A stretch of 13,647 nt of DNA from JBFELO01 sp041552055 (GTDB lineage: Bacteria > Acidobacteriota > Thermoanaerobaculia > Thermoanaerobaculales > Sulfomarinibacteraceae): NCBI GenBank assembly GCA_041552055.1, contig JBFELO010000125.1:1-13647 (forward strand). Direction: 5' to 3'. The notes below the pieces were generated by a model. The model was given only the letters and a program-made list of their open reading frames with translations, made no database searches and was not told the DNA's origin. Below are positions 13,537-13,647 of the stretch, one piece after another (the first letter of the stretch is position 1; each line of letters starts with the position of its first letter). Made by a program: the position numbers and the translations under genes.

Positions 13537-13647
13537 GTACGACGCGCTGTCGTCGGCTTCCCAATCGCATCGATCGTCTGACACCCGAGGCGGTCTTTGC
13601 CCAACGGCCAGCGGCCTCGAGGTCGCGAGGGCTTCGTCGCGAGGGTC

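Larger units (their letters stand above)
13149..13593. repeat. Tandem array of two diverged hairpin-containing repeat units
   Basis: Each unit has three parts: a leading block, an inverted repeat and a trailing block. The leading blocks, 13149-13186 and 13420-13457, match at 28 of 38 positions (both contain GCGCCCTCTCCC and CTCCCCG). The trailing blocks, 13361-13423 and 13528-13590, match at 48 of 63 positions (both contain GCTGTCGTCGG and TCGCATCGA), and most differences are transitions. The trailing block of unit 1 runs directly into the leading block of unit 2. After unit 2 a degenerate leading block (GAGGCGGTCT) may start a third unit that leaves the window. Unit 1 is about 100 bp longer because of extra sequence before its inverted repeat. 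Confidence 0.7.
12941..13647. other. Gene-poor right end of the window (about 700 bp)
   Basis: No frame looks coding: the ORFs present have arginine/proline-rich chance composition, and two show the repeat in translation. The first 200 bp must carry the promoter of the peptidase gene, but no clear -35/-10 pair is visible. From about 13149 to the edge the sequence is made of two tandem, diverged copies of a hairpin-containing unit, described separately. Confidence 0.6.

Noticed and set aside
13072..13604. Minus-strand ORFs in the right end
   Set aside because: They are translations of the repeat units, with similar peptides appearing because the DNA repeats. No ribosome site or domain is seen.
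13149..13647. Integron attC array or CRISPR array
   Set aside because: No GTTRRRY/RYYYAAC core sites flank the hairpins and no cassettes are seen. Repeats are long, diverged and few, without regular short spacers.

Overview
The window is a piece of a GC-rich bacterial chromosome with twelve recognisable protein genes, eleven complete and one cut by the left edge. Gram-negative architecture is indicated by a Wza-type outer-membrane polysaccharide export protein, a Wzz-type chain-length protein, a GspA/GspB-like pair and several Sec signal peptides. The secreted S37 peptidase carries an N-terminal module of a kind I associate with Acidobacteriota (Thermoanaerobaculia-like lineages). A dispersed GTCATCCTGAGCGAG-type repeat would fit that too. 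This placement is recollection plus inference, not a computed assignment.

Layout, left to right. (1) 1-1141, minus strand: the start of an exopolysaccharide cluster (Wza-like export protein, then Wzz-like protein running off the left edge). It is preceded by about 790 bp without a convincing gene but with AT-rich stretches and dyads. (2) 1928-4677: a divergent pair, an EamA/DMT exporter (minus) and a MocR-type GntR-aminotransferase regulator (plus). They share a 119-bp gap holding a perfect 7+7 inverted repeat. (3) 4848-5642: a secreted protein of unknown function built from two copies of one module. (4) 5743-6027, minus: a small RRM RNA-binding protein with a structured leader and a shared terminator. 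(5) 6298-7847: a translationally coupled ExeA/GspA-like ATPase and GspB-like protein. (6) 7859-9488, minus: an overlapping pair, a secreted beta-rich protein followed by a DUF1295 membrane enzyme. (7) 9489-10113: non-coding, with a REP-like dispersed repeat and a possible operator. (8) 10114-10872: a cytoplasmic two-domain ABM-fold protein. (9) 10904-12940, minus: a large secreted S37 (PS-10) peptidase. (10) 12941-13647: no convincing gene, but two tandem copies of a hairpin-bearing repeat unit.

Taken together this is mostly an envelope and secretion neighbourhood: polysaccharide export, a secretion-pore assembly ATPase and partner, secreted proteins and a secreted peptidase. A regulator/exporter pair and an RNA-binding protein are interspersed. 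I see no defence system, CRISPR array, rRNA, tRNA, prophage or intact insertion sequence. The parts least explained by known families are the hairpin repeat array at the right end, the duplicated secreted protein at 4848-5642, and the overlapping secreted/DUF1295 pair.
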